Assembly (NCBI GenBank): GCA_934512105.1
Contig: CAKSWQ010000022.1
Location: 1-36,645 of the forward strand
From: an uncultured Faecalibacterium sp.
Lineage (GTDB): Bacteria > Bacillota > Clostridia > Oscillospirales > Ruminococcaceae
Length of the DNA: 36,645 nt
Reading direction: 5' to 3'
Below the pieces are notes generated by a model that saw only the letters and a program-made list of their open reading frames with translations, made no database searches and was not told the origin of the DNA. Within the stretch, counting starts at the first letter, position 1; each line of letters starts with the position of its first letter. Positions 30,720 through 36,645 of the stretch are shown here, one piece after another. The translations under genes were made by a program, and so were the position numbers.

Positions 30720-31445
30720 TTACCGGATGATCTTGCCCAAGAACTGGCGCACGCGCTCGTTTTTGGGGTTGGTGAAGAAGTGCTCCGGTGTGCCTTCTTC
30801 CAAGATCTGGCCGTCTGCCATAAACACCACGCGGTCTGCCACCTGCCGGGCAAAGCCCATCTCGTGGGTGACCACCACCATCGTGATATTCTTTTCGTGC
30901 GCCAGCCGCACCATGACGTCCAGCACTTCCTGAATGGTCTCCGGGTCCAGCGCACTGGTGGGCTCGTCGAACAGGATGATCTTGGTCTGGGCGCACAGCG
31001 CACGGGCAATGGCGATGCGCTGCTGCTGGCCGCCGGAAAGCTGCGCCGGGTAGACATTTGCCTTGTCCCGCAGGCCGACCACCTCAAGATAGTGGTACGC
31101 CAGCTCCTCGGCCTCCTGCTTGGTCTTGTGGTGCAGCTTGATGGGTGCGAGGGTCAGGTTTTTCAGCACCGTCATGTGCGGGTACAGGTTGAACTGCTGG
31201 AACACCATGCTGGTGGTCTCGCGCACAAGCTTGGTCTTGTTTTTGGCTGTCAATTCCTGTCCGTCGATGTAGACATGGCCGCTGGTGGGCTCCTCCAGAA
31301 AATTCATGCAGCGCACCGTGGTGGACTTACCTGAACCGGACGGCCCGATGATCACCAGCTTTTCGCCCTCGGCGACCTCGAGGTTGACGTCCTTCAGAAC
31401 GTGCAGGTCCCCGAAGTATTTGTCAATATGTTCCAGCTTGATCAC
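30720..31445 (-). CDS. Polar amino-acid ABC transporter ATP-binding protein
   Basis: A 241-residue GlnQ/HisP-type ATPase with Walker [11 protein letters not shown]-loop [14 protein letters not shown], signature LSGGQQQR, Walker [14 protein letters not shown] and the switch histidine in VVTHEMGFA. It powers uptake through the two permeases downstream. The start is GTG 31443-31445, supported by AAGGGG at 31454-31459. It is the first gene of the operon, and its leader contains a terminator hairpin directly after the promoter. Confidence 0.95.
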   Translation of the reverse strand: MIKLEHIDKYFGDLHVLKDVNLEVAEGEKLVIIGPSGSGKSTTVRCMNFLEEPTSGHVYIDGQELTAKNKTKLVRETTSMVFQQFNLYPHMTVLKNLTLAPIKLHHKTKQEAEELAYHYLEVVGLRDKANVYPAQLSGGQQQRIAIARALCAQTKIILFDEPTSALDPETIQEVLDVMVRLAHEKNITMVVVTHEMGFARQVADRVVFMADGQILEEGTPEHFFTNPKNERVRQFLGKIIR

Positions 31446-31504
31446 TACGCATTCCCCTTTTCCTCTTACAGCCTGCCCCCGGGGCCGCCTTGCCCCGCAG
31501 GGTA

Positions 31505-31540
31505 CAAAAAAGGCGCTTGGTGAGTGTTCACCAAGCGCCT
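31505..31540 (-). terminator. Leader terminator (candidate attenuator) of the amino-acid ABC operon
   Basis: A perfect 13-bp stem AGGCGCTTGGTGA/TCACCAAGCGCCT with a 4-base loop lies at 31511-31540. On the minus strand it is followed by about six T residues (31505-31510). It sits between the promoter (31558-31586) and the first gene of the operon (start 31445), so read-through must be controlled or partial. Confidence 0.75.
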
Positions 31541-31557
31541 TTGCTTTCGATAGTTAA

Positions 31558-31586
31558 AGTATAGCGTTTTTTAGGGTTACTTTCAA
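31558..31586 (-). promoter_or_regulatory. Sigma-A promoter of the amino-acid ABC operon
   Basis: On the minus strand TTGAAA (31581-31586) and TATACT (31558-31563) with a 17-base spacer. Confidence 0.8.
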
Positions 31587-31713
31587 TCTGAAAAGTGCAA
31601 CAACTTTTCCTTCAGAAGAAATTGCATTTTGTAAAGTTGCTACAATATTGCGCCTTATTTTTTGTCGATACGGCTGAACGCGGCGGTCCGCTTGCAGCGG
31701 CGGGGGACAGCGC

Positions 31714-31971
31714 TCACTTTTTGAAAAAGGAGAACAGCCCCTTCTTTTCATACGGCTCGCTGTGGATGGTGCCCACCCGGTACCCGGTGGCTTCGATGGC
31801 GGCACGGAGCGCGTTCTCGTCCAGCGGCTCCTTGGAAAGGATCACGGTCTTGCCCTTAGAATGAGAGGACGAGACCTTCTCCACAGGAAACGCATTGCGA
31901 ACGGTGTCATTGATATGGGCTTCGCACATGGAACATGCCATGCCGCCTACTTCTACGGTCGTCTGGATCAT
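31714..31971 (-). CDS. Heavy-metal-associated (HMA) domain protein, CopZ-like
   Basis: An 85-residue protein made of one ferredoxin-like HMA domain with the metal motif GMACSMC (C13, C16), like copper chaperones and the N-terminal domains of P-type ATPases. It has a short basic and aromatic C-terminal tail (KKGLFSFFKK) not usual for CopZ, which may contact membrane or partner. It probably carries a soft or transition metal ion. No ATPase is adjacent. A DtxR-style dyad precedes the gene, suggesting iron or manganese control rather than copper, but this is inference. The ribosome site is modest (AAGGAAGG). Confidence 0.88.
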   Translation of the reverse strand: MIQTTVEVGGMACSMCEAHINDTVRNAFPVEKVSSSHSKGKTVILSKEPLDENALRAAIEATGYRVGTIHSEPYEKKGLFSFFKK

Positions 31972-32006
31972 TTTTATACCTTCCTTCAGGAATATCTCAT
32001 AAAAAT

Positions 32007-32024
32007 AGTTAGAATTGGCTAACT
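32007..32024. promoter_or_regulatory. Candidate metal-regulator operator upstream of the HMA gene
   Basis: AGTTAG-AATTGG-CTAACT is a perfect 6-bp inverted repeat with a 6-base centre, 36 bases before the HMA start. It resembles boxes of DtxR-family iron regulators. A DtxR-type regulator is encoded at 7900. Confidence 0.5.
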
Positions 32025-32035
32025 TTTAATTCCGG

Positions 32036-32057
32036 GAAAAGCCGCCTTACAGCGGCT
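32036..32057 (-). terminator. Putative terminator of the AraC-family gene
   Basis: On the minus strand AGCCGC pairs with GCGGCT around a 6-base loop and is followed by TTTTCCC. The stem is short, so the call is moderate. It separates the AraC gene from the HMA gene. Confidence 0.5.
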
Positions 32058-32092
32058 GTCTGCCCACATCATACGCCATACAGCCGCCGCTG

Positions 32093-32962
32093 TCAAGTGC
32101 TTTGCTTATTTTTTCGGTAGTCTCGCGGGGTCATGCCAAAATGCGCCTTGAACGCCCGGTTAAAATAGGAAAGGTTTTCAAACCCGCACCGGGAGGCGAT
32201 GGTCAGCACGGTCTCATCGGTGGTTTGCAGCGCCTCGGCGGCGGTGTTTAGCCGGTACTCGTTCAGAAAGGCGATAAAGCTCTGCCCGGTCATCTGCCGG
32301 AACCAGCGCATAAAATGGCTGGCGCTGAAGGAGCAGACCCCGGCGGCATCGGCTACCCGGAGCGGCTCGGCATAATGGGCGGAGAGCCATTGCAGCACGG
32401 TTTTCAGCCGCTGGGTGTCGGCGGTCTCTGCCGGGAGACGCTGCCTGCCCTGCGCAATGAGCAGGGCAAGAAAGCGCAGCAGTGCCCCTTTTACCAGCAG
32501 CTCGTAGCCGGGGCGCTTGGCGCGGTTGGCATCTTCCAGCTCCCGCAGGCAGGCGGCGGCTTGCAGATAGCATAAATCGTTCGGGGTCAGCCGCGCGGGC
32601 AGCAAAAGCCGCCCGCTTTGCAGCGGCAGCAGATATTTCTCGGCGCAAAGGTCCTCTGCGCCGCCCAGCAGCTCCAGCTCAAAGATGATGTTCTCATATT
32701 CCATGCGCTGCCCCTCTGCCTGCCGCAGCGCGTGGAGCGTGCCCGGGGCAAAAAGGAAGATATCCCCCCGGTAAGCCGGGTAGGTCACAGCGCCCACCTG
32801 TACCAGCCCTATGCCCTGCTTGACAAAGACCAGCTCCATGCTCTCGTGCCAGTGGAGTGCCACCTGCTGAAAATCCCCCGGAATGGTGCAGGGGTACAGA
32901 TTGAACGGAAAGCGCACCGCACCGTGCTGTTTTGTCTCCTGCAAAGAAGCCTGATTTTGCAT
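32093..32962 (-). CDS. AraC-family transcription regulator
   Basis: A 289-residue regulator with an N-terminal cupin sensor domain (HWHESMELVFVKQG, then GDIFLFAPGTLHAL) and a C-terminal double helix-turn-helix. The latter shows VADAAGVCSFSASHFMRWFRQMTGQSFIAFLNEYRL and ASRCGFENLSYFNRAFKAHFGMTPRDYRK, the classical AraC signature. Such cupin-AraC proteins usually respond to sugars or related small molecules. Its divergent neighbour is glycogen phosphorylase, which may be a target, but no operator is assigned. GGAGG at 32970-32974 supports the ATG. Confidence 0.92.
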   Translation of the reverse strand: MQNQASLQETKQHGAVRFPFNLYPCTIPGDFQQVALHWHESMELVFVKQGIGLVQVGAVTYPAYRGDIFLFAPGTLHALRQAEGQRMEYENIIFELELLGGAEDLCAEKYLLPLQSGRLLLPARLTPNDLCYLQAAACLRELEDANRAKRPGYELLVKGALLRFLALLIAQGRQRLPAETADTQRLKTVLQWLSAHYAEPLRVADAAGVCSFSASHFMRWFRQMTGQSFIAFLNEYRLNTAAEALQTTDETVLTIASRCGFENLSYFNRAFKAHFGMTPRDYRKNKQST

Positions 32963-32984
32963 CGTCTCACCTCCCGATGATAGG

Positions 32985-33014
32985 ATTGTACCATAGTTTG
33001 CACTCTTTAGGCAA
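32985..33014 (-). promoter_or_regulatory. Putative promoter of the AraC-family gene
   Basis: On the minus strand TTGCCT (33009-33014) and TACAAT (32985-32990) with an 18-base spacer. Confidence 0.6.
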
Positions 33015-33074
33015 GATTTTGGAGGTCCTATGTGGTATATCTTGAAGTACAGATGTCAAACCTGTTTTCCGTAA

Positions 33075-33127
33075 GGTGTACCTGAAAACAAAGAAATAGA
33101 CTGAAATTTCGGCTTTTCAGATACACC
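33075..33127 (+). promoter_or_regulatory. Long hairpin in the glycogen phosphorylase leader
   Basis: GGTGTACCTGAAAA (33075-33088) pairs with TTTTCAGATACACC (33114-33127) at 13 of 14 positions around a 25-base loop. The structure ends just before AAGGAGG (33134-33140). It could act on translation or be a regulator site; no T-run follows. Confidence 0.5.
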
Positions 33128-33148
33128 CTAGCAAAGGAGGATGCTTTT

Positions 33149-35410
33149 ATGAGCTTTACCGAAACGTTACAGAGTATCACCGGCAAGCTGCTGGCGGACT
33201 GCACCGACCAGGAGCTGTATCTGGCACTGCTGGAACTTGTGCGGCAGAAGAGCGCCGACCGCGTGCAGCCGGTCACCGGGCGCAAGCTGTACTATATCAG
33301 CGCCGAATTCCTCATTGGCAAGCTGCTGTCCAACAACCTCATCAATCTGGGGCTGTACGATGAAGCCCGGTCTGCGCTGGCTGCTGCCGGAAAGCGCCTT
33401 TCTGACATTGAAGAGGTAGAGCCGGAGCCTTCTCTGGGCAACGGCGGTCTGGGTCGTCTGGCGGCCTGCTTCCTCGACTCTCTGGCAACGCTCAACCTGC
33501 CCGGCGATGGCGTAGGCCTGCGGTACCATTTTGGTCTGTTCCACCAGTCCTTTGAGGACGGCGTGCAGAACGAAAAGCCCGACCCGTGGCTGACTGCCCA
33601 CAGCTGGGCGGAAAAGACCGACACCACCTACCCGGTGGAATTGGCGGGCAAGGAGTACACCGCCCGGCTGTACAAGCTGGCGGTCACCGGCTACGAGGGC
33701 CGCACCAACACCCTGAATCTGTTCGATCTGGACACCATCGACGAGAGCATCGTCCATGACGGCATCGCCTTTGACAAGACCGCCATCGACAAGAACCTGA
33801 CCCTCTTCCTCTACCCGGACGACTCCGATGAAGCTGGCCGCCGCCTGCGGGTGTATCAGCAGTACCTGATGGTCTCTGCCGGTGCACAGCTGATCCTTGC
33901 CGAGTGCGCTGCCCGGGGCTGCAACTTCCATGATCTGGCCGACTATGCCGCCATCCAGATCAACGATACCCACCCCAGCATGGTCATCCCGGAGCTCATC
34001 CGTCTGCTGGGGGAGCGCGGCATCAAATTTGAAGAGGCCGTGGAGATCGTCACCAGGACCTGCGCCTACACCAACCACACCATTCTGGCCGAAGCACTGG
34101 AAAAGTGGCCCCGCACCTATCTGGACGCCGTGGTGCCGCAGCTGATGCCCATCATTGAAAAGCTGGATGCGCTGGCACGCACCCGCACCGAGGACGAGAG
34201 CCTTGCCATCATCGACAAGGACGACCGGGTGCACATGGCACACATGGACATCCACTTTACCCACTCCACCAACGGCGTGGCAGCGCTGCACACCGAGATC
34301 TTGAAAAACTCCGAGCTGCACGGCTTCTACGAGCTGTACCCGGAAAAGTTCAACAACAAGACCAACGGCATCACCTTCCGCCGCTGGCTGCTGGAGTGCG
34401 ACCCGCGCCTGACTGCCACGCTGGAAAAGCAGATCGGCTCCGGCTTCCGCAAGGACGCCGCCGAGCTGGAAAAGCTGCTGGCCTTTGCCGGGGACGAGAC
34501 GGTGCTGAACGAACTGACCGCTGTGAAGAAGGCCAACAAGGAAGCGCTGGCCGACTGGCTGCTGCACACCCAGAAGGTGAGCGTGAACACCGATGCAGTG
34601 TTCGATATCCAGTCCAAGCGCCTGCACGAGTATAAGCGCCAGCAGCTCAACCTGCTGTACCTCATCCATCAGTACTACGAGATCAAGGCCGGGCATCTGC
34701 CCGCCGCTCCGCTGGTGAGCATCTTCGGCGCAAAAGCCGCGCCCGCCTACACCATTGCCAAAGATATCATCCATGCGCTGCTGACCCTCTCCAAGGTCAT
34801 TGCCGCAGACCCGGAGGTGTCCAAGTGGCTGCAGGTGGTGTTTGTGGAGAATTACAACGTCACCGCCGCTGAAAAGCTGATCCCGGCCTGCGACCTGTCC
34901 GAGCAGATCAGCCTTGCCTCCAAGGAGGCTTCCGGCACCGGCAACATGAAGTTTATGCTGAACGGTGCGCTGACGCTGGGCACCATGGACGGTGCCAATG
35001 TGGAGATCAGCCAGCAGGTGGGCGAGGAGAACATCTATATCTTCGGCCAGACCTCCGATCAGGTCATCCACCGCTACGCCGTGGGCGACTACGACCCCGC
35101 CCAGTGGGTGGAGGGCGATGCCAACATCCGCCGCGCCATCAGCTTCCTCACCGGGCCGGAGATGCTGGCCGCCGGTCATGCCGAAAACCTGACCCGCCTG
35201 CACGACGAGCTGATCCATAAGGACTGGTTCCAGACCTTGCCGGACTTCAACGCCTACGTTGTGCGCAAGGGACAGGCCCTCAGCGATTACGCCTGCGACC
35301 CCATGGGCTGGCGGCGCAAGTGCCTTGTGAACATTGCCAAGGCCGGCATGTTCTCCTCTGACCGCACCATTGCCGAGTACGACCGCGACATCTGGCATCT
35401 GGGCAAGTAA
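33149..35410 (+). CDS. glgP: Glycogen/starch/alpha-glucan phosphorylase
   Basis: A 753-residue GT35 phosphorylase that releases glucose-1-phosphate from alpha-1,4-glucan with PLP. The N-terminal substrate region has [36 protein letters not shown] and GLRYHFGLF. The C-terminal half has [24 protein letters not shown] and the PLP-lysine motif [10 protein letters not shown] with the lysine near residue 601. It is shorter than the 800-850 residues of the enzymes from E. coli or muscle, as in many Clostridia. AAGGAGG precedes ATG 33149. No other glycogen gene is adjacent, so it is not in a glg operon here. An AraC-type gene is divergent. Confidence 0.96.
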   Translation: MSFTETLQSITGKLLADCTDQELYLALLELVRQKSADRVQPVTGRKLYYISAEFLIGKLLSNNLINLGLYDEARSALAAAGKRLSDIEEVEPEPSLGNGGLGRLAACFLDSLATLNLPGDGVGLRYHFGLFHQSFEDGVQNEKPDPWLTAHSWAEKTDTTYPVELAGKEYTARLYKLAVTGYEGRTNTLNLFDLDTIDESIVHDGIAFDKTAIDKNLTLFLYPDDSDEAGRRLRVYQQYLMVSAGAQLILAECAARGCNFHDLADYAAIQINDTHPSMVIPELIRLLGERGIKFEEAVEIVTRTCAYTNHTILAEALEKWPRTYLDAVVPQLMPIIEKLDALARTRTEDESLAIIDKDDRVHMAHMDIHFTHSTNGVAALHTEILKNSELHGFYELYPEKFNNKTNGITFRRWLLECDPRLTATLEKQIGSGFRKDAAELEKLLAFAGDETVLNELTAVKKANKEALADWLLHTQKVSVNTDAVFDIQSKRLHEYKRQQLNLLYLIHQYYEIKAGHLPAAPLVSIFGAKAAPAYTIAKDIIHALLTLSKVIAADPEVSKWLQVVFVENYNVTAAEKLIPACDLSEQISLASKEASGTGNMKFMLNGALTLGTMDGANVEISQQVGEENIYIFGQTSDQVIHRYAVGDYDPAQWVEGDANIRRAISFLTGPEMLAAGHAENLTRLHDELIHKDWFQTLPDFNAYVVRKGQALSDYACDPMGWRRKCLVNIAKAGMFSSDRTIAEYDRDIWHLGK

Positions 35411-35448
35411 GCGTTCCCTAAACCGCATTTCTTCCCTCATTTTCTCGA

Positions 35449-35481
35449 AAGCTGCTGCACAAAGCCGTGCGGCAGCTTTTT
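35449..35481 (+). terminator. Terminator after glgP
   Basis: Stem AAGCTGC-T-GCAC with GTGC-G-GCAGCTT, 6-base loop, then a run of T residues. Confidence 0.88.
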
Positions 35482-35511
35482 GTTTGTGCGGCAGGGGACG
35501 AGACCAACAAG

Positions 35512-35547
35512 AAAAGCCGCTGCACAAAAAGTTGTGCAGCGGCTTTT
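35512..35547. terminator. Bidirectional terminator between glgP and tatC
   Basis: A perfect 16-bp stem AAAAGCCGCTGCACAA/TTGTGCAGCGGCTTTT with a 4-base loop. The A- and T-ends allow termination on both strands; on the minus strand it ends the tatAC transcript 34 bases after the tatC stop. Confidence 0.88.
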
Positions 35548-35581
35548 GGTTCAGTTGATGAAAACCGGAACGGAAGCGGGA

Positions 35582-36388
35582 TCAGTCCTCGCTCTCGGCT
35601 TCTTCCTCGTCCTCATCGTCATCCTCGTCCGTATCGCGCGGCTTGTAGAAGATGCCGCTCAGGAAGATGCTGACGAAGTACAGCAGCACCATGGGGATAG
35701 CCACCATGCACTGGGACACGATGTCCGGCGGGGTGACCACAGCGGCGATGAAGAAGATGACCACGATGGCCACGCCGCGCACCTGCTTGAGGATCTGCGG
35801 GTTGATGATGCCCATCTTGGAAAGGATGATGGTGATCAGCGGCATCTCGAACACACAGCCAAAGATGATGAACATGGTCAGGCAGAGGTTGACGTAGCTT
35901 TCGATACTGGTGGTGGTCTGGATGTACTCTGCACCCTCGATGCCGGTGCTGAGGAACCGCAGCATGAACGGCATCATGAGCTTATAGGCGAACAGCACGC
36001 CCACGCAGAACAGGATCAGACCCAGCAGCATCACCAGCTTGAAAAAGGCGCTTTCGCTCTTTTTGAGGCCCGGCTTTGCAAAGGCGTAGATGTTGTAAAA
36101 GGCCACAGGCACCGTTACCACCACACCGGCCAGAATGGACACCCGGAAATACTGCATCAGTTTTTCCTGCGGGGCAATGGACACGAACTGGTAATAGTCG
36201 CGGCCCATGGCGGTAAGCAGATCGATCAGACGGTCTGCATACGCCAGAGAGACCACTACGCCCACCACAAACACCACCGCGCAGATGATGAGCCGGTTCC
36301 GCAGTTCTTTCAGATGGCCGGTCAGCGTCATGCTGCCGTCCTCTGCCATGACTTCGGCTTTCTTATTGCGCTTTTTGTTTGTAGCCAC
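35582..36388 (-). CDS. tatC: Sec-independent protein translocase TatC
   Basis: A 268-residue membrane protein with six helices. It contains the TatC start motif MTLTGHLKELRNRL (about residues 20-33), which binds the twin-arginine signal, then LIDLLTAMG, the SIAPQEKLMQYFRVS segment, FAKPGLKKSE and the conserved FEMPLI and VTPPDIVSQ motifs. The C-terminal tail is strongly acidic (Asp/Glu-rich), longer than in many TatC proteins. The start is GTG 36386-36388; the tatA stop is two bases upstream and GAGGAG is inside the end of tatA, so translation is coupled. Together with TatA this is the minimal Gram-positive two-component Tat system for exporting folded proteins. Confidence 0.96.
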   Translation of the reverse strand: MATNKKRNKKAEVMAEDGSMTLTGHLKELRNRLIICAVVFVVGVVVSLAYADRLIDLLTAMGRDYYQFVSIAPQEKLMQYFRVSILAGVVVTVPVAFYNIYAFAKPGLKKSESAFFKLVMLLGLILFCVGVLFAYKLMMPFMLRFLSTGIEGAEYIQTTTSIESYVNLCLTMFIIFGCVFEMPLITIILSKMGIINPQILKQVRGVAIVVIFFIAAVVTPPDIVSQCMVAIPMVLLYFVSIFLSGIFYKPRDTDEDDDEDEEEAESED

Positions 36389-36390
36389 AA

Positions 36391-36588
36391 TTACTCCTCG
36401 TCTTCGTCCTTCTTGTCAGCCTTCTTCACGGTCTCCTCGGACCCCTCGGCGTCCTCGTCCTCCATGCCCTTCTTGAAGCCGTTGATGGTCTTGCCGAACA
36501 TCTTGCCCAGCTTCGGCAGGTTCTTGGGTCCAAAGATCAGCAGAACGACAACCAGAATAATCAGCAGTTCATTAGTACCAATACGCAT
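36391..36588 (-). CDS. tatA: Sec-independent protein translocase TatA
   Basis: A 65-residue protein with one N-terminal membrane helix (about 8-19), the conserved FGPKNLPKLGK hinge and amphipathic helix, and a charged tail (Asp/Glu/Lys-rich). These mark TatA, the pore-forming subunit; no TatB is visible, as usual in Firmicutes. AAGGAGA at 36597-36603 gives the ATG 36588. The promoter is probably beyond the right end of the window. Confidence 0.95.
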   Translation of the reverse strand: MRIGTNELLIILVVVLLIFGPKNLPKLGKMFGKTINGFKKGMEDEDAEGSEETVKKADKKDEDEE

Positions 36589-36645
36589 AATAAATATCTC
36601 CTTTTTCTTGCCGCGCCGCGTGGCGGGCGTATTACAGAATGTATC

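Noticed and set aside
1..36645. tRNA, rRNA, insertion sequence, prophage or conjugative genes
   Set aside because: No tRNA cloverleaf, rRNA segment, transposase, integrase or phage structural gene was recognised by eye on either strand. A tRNAscan or ISfinder search would settle it.

Overview
The window looks like chromosomal sequence from a Gram-positive, GC-rich member of the Oscillospiraceae. Faecalibacterium is my best guess, from the housekeeping gene set, the AGGAGG ribosome sites, the sigma-A promoters and the dense intergenic palindromes. The genus is inferred, not proven. I see no rRNA, tRNA, CRISPR array, insertion sequence, prophage or plasmid gene. Most genes are core functions, and the unusual material is mainly between them.

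Layout. 1-2.7 kb: the 3' end of recX, then rimO-pgsA. 2.75-3.65 kb: a repeat-filled gap. 3.7-8.3 kb: an exported trigger-factor/FKBP-like foldase, divergent from a malic enzyme / two-subunit fumarase operon, then a DtxR-type regulator. 8.6-15.2 kb: a membrane diguanylate cyclase, a SWIM-SNF2 helicase with an M19 dipeptidase, and a TauE/SafE permease. 15.5-17.7 kb (minus strand): an unrecognised AT-richer secreted protein and a DegV protein. 17.9-21.5 kb: a small CPBP protease, tadA, an SDR reductase with a repeat-bearing N-terminal tail, and rpoD. 22.1-23.0 kb (minus): mazF and acpS, divergent from ireB. 23.8-26.1 kb (minus): dus and cysK, with cysK divergent from an Rrf2 regulator followed by lrgAB. 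28.1-31.6 kb (minus): a complete polar amino-acid ABC operon. 31.7-33.0 kb (minus): an HMA metal-binding protein and an AraC regulator. 33.1-35.4 kb: glycogen phosphorylase. 35.6-36.6 kb (minus): tatAC.

How the genes connect. Malic enzyme and fumarase link fumarate, malate and pyruvate. cysK and the Cys-containing Rrf2 regulator share a divergent promoter region, and a perfect dyad lies on the rrf2 -10 box. The amino-acid binding lipoprotein carries a twin-arginine motif, and tatAC is in the same window. The amino-acid operon has a near-consensus promoter followed at once by an intrinsic-terminator hairpin, which looks like an attenuator.

The strongest candidate for something undescribed is a dispersed intergenic element. 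It has a 128-bp unit length and six copies here, one of them truncated. Each complete copy has a first hairpin of about 16 bp capped by CGCA and a second hairpin built on ATGNNN/NNNCAT arms. Stem sequences differ between copies while pairing is mostly kept. One copy carries exactly 93 bp inserted in the tetraloop. In four copies one defined end abuts the 3' end or terminator of a gene. A 192-bp structured element present as an inverted pair 18 kb apart, and roughly fifteen copies of a separate ~48-bp palindrome, fill most of the remaining intergenic space.
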